From: Phascolarctobacterium sp.
GTDB taxonomy: Bacteria; Bacillota; Negativicutes; Acidaminococcales; Acidaminococcaceae
DNA length: 64,000 nucleotides
Direction of reading: 5' to 3'
NCBI GenBank assembly: GCA_030540395.1
Contig: JAUNWI010000005.1
Span: forward strand, 62,001-126,000
The position numbers were made by a program, and so were the translations under genes. Shown here in pieces: positions 60,249 to 64,000 of this stretch (position 1 is the first letter of the stretch; every line of letters begins with the position of its first letter). The notes under the pieces were generated by a model that was given only the letters and a program-made list of their open reading frames with translations, searched no databases and was not told the DNA's origin.

Positions 60249-62900
60249 ATGCAAAAATATGGATTAAACTCACAGCAGGTGCAGCGTTCCCAAGTGCTGC
60301 ACGGAAGGAACATTTTGCCCCAGCCTCAGCAGCAAAGCTTTTTAAAAAAGCTGGGGGAGAATTTGCAGGACCCCATGATTAAGATTTTGCTAGTGGCACT
60401 TTTGATTAACATGGTCTTTGCTTACAGCGGTCAGGGCGATTGGGTGGAAAGTATAGGTATTCTCGTAGCGATTCTGCTAGCTGTCTTGGTTTCCACCTGG
60501 TCGGAATATAGCAATGAAAATGCTTTTCAAAGACTGCAGGCAGAGGCAAGTCGTACCCAGTGTAGGGTGTGGCGTGATGGCAAGCCCCAAGCTATTCCTG
60601 TGGAAGAGGTGGTAGTGGATGATGCTGTAATTTTGCAGGCAGGTGATAAGGTGCCTGCAGATGGCTGTTTACTGGAGGGCAAGCTGCAAGTGGACCAGTC
60701 TACACTAAATGGTGAAAGTGAGCCAGCAGAAAAAATTTCCCGGGCAATACACAAGGAGCAAGCTGAAAATACTGTAGATTTACTAAATCAGCACCAGCTA
60801 TTTCGCGGCAGTGTTGTAGTTGAAGGCAACGGCATCATGCTGGTGCAAAGGATTGGTGCAGACTCACTGTATGGACAGCTGACTCAGGAGCTGAAGGATG
60901 AGGAGAGGGAAAGCCCTCTAAAGCTTAAGCTGAAGGCCTTGGCTAAGCAAATCAGTAGACTGGGCTACAGCGGCGGCGTGCTGATAGCCTTGGCAGTAAT
61001 GCTGCATAAAATGCTCGTAGCAGGAGGGTGGAACGCTTACACAAGAAATTGGGACCTTGTGGTGAATGACTTGCTGCAGGCCATAATCCTGGGCATCATC
61101 ATTATTGTGATGGCAGTGCCGGAGGGTCTGCCCCTTATGATTGCCATTGTTTCCTCTCTGAATATGCGCAAGATGCTTAGAGATAATGTTTTAGTGCGCA
61201 AGCTGGTGGGAATTGAAACAGCGGGCAGCTTAAATATCCTGTTTACAGATAAAACCGGTACCATTACCAAGGGCCATTTACAGGTGGTGAGCTATCTTAG
61301 CGGCGAGGGCAAGGAATACTATAAGCTGGAGGAGTTGCCAGCAACGCTCAAGGCTTACACCATTCAGCAAGCTCTTCTGAACACATCTGCCAGTTATAGC
61401 AAGGGCCAACTGGTGGGCGGAAATATGACGGAGGCGGCCTTGGGAAGCTTTGCAGGCAAGGTAGCTTTAGAGATTATGCCCCAACGCCTAGAATTATTAC
61501 CCTTCAATAGCAGCAATAAGTACTCCTTAGCGATAGTGCAGGATGCAGGACGTGTTTATGGTTTGGTTAAGGGTGCGCCGGAGGTGCTATTGCCTAAGGT
61601 CACTTACTACTGGGGTGAGGATGACGTACATAAACCTTTTACAGAAGAGCAGCGACAGCACCTTGATGCACGCATGAATGCGCTGGCAGGTAAAGCCATG
61701 CGCCTTTTGGCGCTGTGCAGCTTTGAGACTAATGCTGCCCAGCAAGATAAGGGCGGAGCAGCTGGCGAGGGCACGGCAGTGCCCGAGCGTGGCTGGACGC
61801 TTATGGGTATAGTGGCTATTCGCGACGATGTGCGGCAGGAAGCAGTGGATGCAATCAAGGCTGTGCAGCGAGCCGGCGTGCAGGTAGTGATGATTACAGG
61901 CGATAGAAAAGAGACCGCTATGGCCATTGCTAAGGACGCCGGTCTTCTGCACAGCCAGGAGGAGCTGGTGTGGACCTCCAGTGAATTGGCACAGCTTAGT
62001 GACGACGAGGTGAAAGCGCAGCTTGCCAAGCTGCGCGTAGTGGCAAGGGCGCTGCCCTTGGACAAGCTCCGCTTGGTGCGCCTGGCGCAGGAGTTGAACC
62101 TTGTCGCCGGTATGACCGGCGACGGTGTCAACGATGCGCCGGCGCTGAAGCGGGCGGATGTGGGCTTTGCCATGGGCAGCGGCACGGAGGTGGCCAAGGA
62201 GGCTGGGGACATTGTCATCCTTGATGACAACTTCCTCAGCATCAAGCAGGCCATCCTCTATGGGCGCACCATCTATAATAATATTCGCAAATTCATCGTC
62301 TTTCAGCTGACCATCAACTTTGCTGCGGTAATGACCAGCTTCATAGCACCCTTCTTAGGCATTGATAAGCCCCTGACCATTACCCAAATCCTGTGGATTA
62401 ATTTAGTCATGGACACCTTGGCAGCTCTGGCCTTCGGCGGCGAGCCTGCGCTGGCTGCTTATATGCAGGAGCAGCCCAAGCGCCGCAGTGCAGATATTAT
62501 TAACAAAAGGATGCTGCAGGAAATAATATTGGGTGGCAGTGTGATGACGGTTCTAGGGCTGGCGTTCTTTAAAAGCAGCTGGGTGGACGGTTTATTTAGA
62601 AATGCACCGGACCACATCTATACCTATACAGGCTTCTTTAGCGCTTTTATCTGCATGGCTGTGGCCAACGCCTTCAATGTGCGTGCTGAGGGAGTGAATG
62701 TATTGAAGAACCTACAGCAGAATCCGGCCTTTCTGCAGGTGATGCTAGTCATCGTGGCCGTGCAGGTGGGTATGACCTATTTAGGTGGCAGTCTTTTGCG
62801 TACCGCTCCCCTGCAGGGACAGGAGTGGCTGGTGGTAGTGGCCTGCGCTTGCGTCATGCTTTTGGGTGGCACCTTGCATAAGCTTGGCAGCAGAAAATAA
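60249..62900 (+). CDS. P-type cation ATPase (calcium/manganese-type exporter)
   Basis: The 883-residue P2-type ATPase has an N-terminal cation-ATPase domain, actuator TLNGESEPA, membrane helix 4 with AVPEGLPLMIAI, the phosphorylated Asp334 in DKTGTITKG, the N-domain KGAPEV, TGDRKETA and the TGDGVNDAPALKRADVGFAMG hinge. The C-terminal helices include NLVMDTLAALAFGGEPA. It is closest by eye to plasma-membrane-type Ca2+ ATPases, several of which export Mn2+. The upstream manganese riboswitch makes Mn2+ export the best guess. AAAGGAGG precedes the ATG. Confidence 0.92.
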   Translation: MQKYGLNSQQVQRSQVLHGRNILPQPQQQSFLKKLGENLQDPMIKILLVALLINMVFAYSGQGDWVESIGILVAILLAVLVSTWSEYSNENAFQRLQAEASRTQCRVWRDGKPQAIPVEEVVVDDAVILQAGDKVPADGCLLEGKLQVDQSTLNGESEPAEKISRAIHKEQAENTVDLLNQHQLFRGSVVVEGNGIMLVQRIGADSLYGQLTQELKDEERESPLKLKLKALAKQISRLGYSGGVLIALAVMLHKMLVAGGWNAYTRNWDLVVNDLLQAIILGIIIIVMAVPEGLPLMIAIVSSLNMRKMLRDNVLVRKLVGIETAGSLNILFTDKTGTITKGHLQVVSYLSGEGKEYYKLEELPATLKAYTIQQALLNTSASYSKGQLVGGNMTEAALGSFAGKVALEIMPQRLELLPFNSSNKYSLAIVQDAGRVYGLVKGAPEVLLPKVTYYWGEDDVHKPFTEEQRQHLDARMNALAGKAMRLLALCSFETNAAQQDKGGAAGEGTAVPERGWTLMGIVAIRDDVRQEAVDAIKAVQRAGVQVVMITGDRKETAMAIAKDAGLLHSQEELVWTSSELAQLSDDEVKAQLAKLRVVARALPLDKLRLVRLAQELNLVAGMTGDGVNDAPALKRADVGFAMGSGTEVAKEAGDIVILDDNFLSIKQAILYGRTIYNNIRKFIVFQLTINFAAVMTSFIAPFLGIDKPLTITQILWINLVMDTLAALAFGGEPALAAYMQEQPKRRSADIINKRMLQEIILGGSVMTVLGLAFFKSSWVDGLFRNAPDHIYTYTGFFSAFICMAVANAFNVRAEGVNVLKNLQQNPAFLQVMLVIVAVQVGMTYLGGSLLRTAPLQGQEWLVVVACACVMLLGGTLHKLGSRK

Positions 62901-62970
62901 AGCTGCTGACTCTATATTTGTTTCATTCTTTACAAAGCATACCACAACAAAAAATAATTCCTCTTTAGCA

Positions 62971-62999
62971 TTGACAAGAGAAGGTAAAAAAAGTAAAAT
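62971..62999 (+). promoter_or_regulatory. Promoter of the leuA T-box leader
   Basis: TTGACA (62971-62976), a 17-bp spacer and TAAAAT (62994-62999). Confidence 0.8.
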
Positions 63000-63005
63000 A
63001 TCTTT

Positions 63006-63276
63006 CAACAACTGCAAATCGCCCCTGAAAGATGAAGAAGGGAAGAAGATATGGTGAAAGGTCACAGAGAGTCGCTGGCCGGTGTAAAGCGATACTGGAA
63101 GCTATATGCATACTGATCCTGGAGTTGCCTTCCTGATAGGTAGGGAAGGACGTGACTGTCACGTTATAGACGAAGGCCTTGTTGGAGGCTAAAGGGTTGC
63201 GCAAGCAACTGAATTAGGGTGGTACCGCGTGGAAATTTCCCCGCCCCTAGCATGAAGCTATGGGGCGGATTTTATT
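63006..63276 (+). promoter_or_regulatory. T-box leader of leuA (Leu specifier CTG)
   Basis: T-box AGGGTGGTACCGCG lies at 63216-63229, followed by the terminator CCGCCCC-TAGC / GCTA-GGGGCGG (63241-63268) and a T-rich end. Aligned with the two other T-boxes in the window, CTG at 63113-63115 is in the specifier place (CTG-ATCCTGGAG). It fits leucine control. If shifted by one codon, ATC (Ile) would be read instead. Confidence 0.88.
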
Positions 63277-63302
63277 TTAGAATGTAGAAAAGAGGAAGTA
63301 AA

Positions 63303-64000
63303 ATGCAACAAGAGAAAAAATATGTACCCTTTCACCGTGTGAGCCTGCCGGACCGTCAATGGCCTGATAAAACTATTACCAAAGCACCCGTATGGTGCAG
63401 TGTTGATTTGCGGGATGGCAACCAAGCTTTGGTAACCCCCATGGGCATTGAAGAGAAGCTGAAATTTTTCCACACCTTGGTGGACGTGGGCTTTAAGGAA
63501 ATTGAGGTTGGCTTCCCTTCCGCCTCTGAAACTGAATACGAAATCTTGCGCACCTTAATTGAGGGCGGACATATTCCTGACGATGTAACGGTGCAGGTTT
63601 TGGTGCAGGCTCGTGAAGAGCTTATTCGCAAAACCTTTGAAGCTGTCCGTGGTGCTAAAAACGTTATTATTCACTTCTATAACTCCACCTCTACCCTGCA
63701 ACGCAAGGTTGTTTTCGGCAAGGATATGGAAGGCATCACCGAAATCGCTGTCCAGGGTGCGAAGCTTATTAAACAGCTTACCGAGGAGGAAGTAGCTCGC
63801 AGCGGCATGAACATTCGTTACGAATACTCTCCGGAAAGCTTTACTGGCACGGAAATCGACTTTTCCATCGCTATTTGCGAGGCCGTAATGCAGGAAATGG
63901 GTGCCACTAAGGAAAATCCCATCATCCTCAACCTGCCCTCTACTGTGGAAATGTGCACACCCAACACCTATGCGGACCAAATTGAATACTTCTGCCGCAA
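63303..64000 (+). CDS. leuA: 2-isopropylmalate synthase, 3'-truncated
   Basis: Condenses acetyl-CoA with 2-oxoisovalerate, the first committed leucine step. 232 codons are present and the frame is open at the right edge. [51 protein letters not shown] and [11 protein letters not shown] are typical of the longer, yeast/actinobacterial-like LeuA class. The catalytic metal-site start is DLRDGNQ. GAGGAAGTAAA precedes the ATG. A C-terminal leucine-binding regulatory domain would lie beyond the window. A Leu T-box controls it. Confidence 0.94.
   Translation, partial: MQQEKKYVPFHRVSLPDRQWPDKTITKAPVWCSVDLRDGNQALVTPMGIEEKLKFFHTLVDVGFKEIEVGFPSASETEYEILRTLIEGGHIPDDVTVQVLVQAREELIRKTFEAVRGAKNVIIHFYNSTSTLQRKVVFGKDMEGITEIAVQGAKLIKQLTEEEVARSGMNIRYEYSPESFTGTEIDFSIAICEAVMQEMGATKENPIILNLPSTVEMCTPNTYADQIEYFCR

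Overview
The window looks like a chromosome segment of an anaerobic, LPS-bearing Firmicute of the class Negativicutes. The closest physiological match is a succinate-fermenting Acidaminococcaceae type such as Phascolarctobacterium or Acidaminococcus (inferred from gene content; no database search was run). Three T-box leaders, a yybP-ykoY-type manganese leader and Firmicute-style promoters sit beside Gram-negative traits: an O-antigen-ligase-like protein, Fur-like boxes and an SbmA/BacA-like exporter. The central clue is a complete operon for converting succinate to propionate with a sodium-pumping methylmalonyl-CoA decarboxylase. No phage, transposase, CRISPR array or rRNA was found.

Layout. 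1-8054: a nine-gene aromatic operon (aroF, cut by the left edge, then tyrA, aroB, aroA, aroC, pheA, aroE, aroK, aroQ). It holds all seven shikimate steps plus the Phe and Tyr branches. 8085-8262: tRNA-Gly(GCC) with promoter and terminator. 8266-15800: the protein-quality block tig-clpP-clpX, then lon-engB and an AbrB-type membrane protein. 15876-16699: a gene-poor region with two near-identical 18-residue micro-ORFs, two Fur-like boxes and an orphan cobalamin riboswitch ending in a terminator. 16845-24340: an HD-GYP protein, an XRE regulator behind a G9 promoter tract, T-box-controlled valS, folC, a foldback element and an O-antigen-ligase-like gene.

24503-36654 is mainly sulfur amino acid and cofactor metabolism. 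It has a Met T-box with metA-metY on the minus strand, then a 40-residue Cys/Met-rich leader ORF with a terminator ahead of an amino-acid ABC operon and a UroD-family protein. bioB (minus strand) follows with BirA-like sites, then metB-like, malY/patB-like and pdxK, which serves the PLP enzymes around it. 36720-43251: an exported HD-domain protein with a defective Tat motif, tatA-tatC, an alkaline phosphatase behind Pho-box-like repeats, and an exported-protein/ABC/FtsX cassette. 43343-46678: a C39-like protein and a DRTGG / HATPase / [FeFe]-hydrogenase-like / DRTGG redox-sensor cassette.

47062-56363 is the energy operon: succinate CoA-transferase, two-subunit B12-dependent methylmalonyl-CoA mutase, its MeaB chaperone, the epimerase and decarboxylase subunits A, D, C and B. 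Succinate is activated by CoA transfer from propionyl-CoA, rearranged to methylmalonyl-CoA, epimerised and decarboxylated with sodium export. The pathway needs B12 and biotin, so the bioB gene, the cobalamin riboswitch and the SbmA/BacA-like ABC protein in the same window are of interest. Codon choice in this operon, and in tig, valS and the phosphatase, is strongly biased (for example CAA for Gln), as expected for highly expressed genes. 56507-64000: the SbmA/BacA-like ABC protein, a flavodiiron protein, a YbjN-like protein, a manganese-riboswitch-controlled P-type ATPase, and a Leu T-box before leuA, which runs off the right edge.
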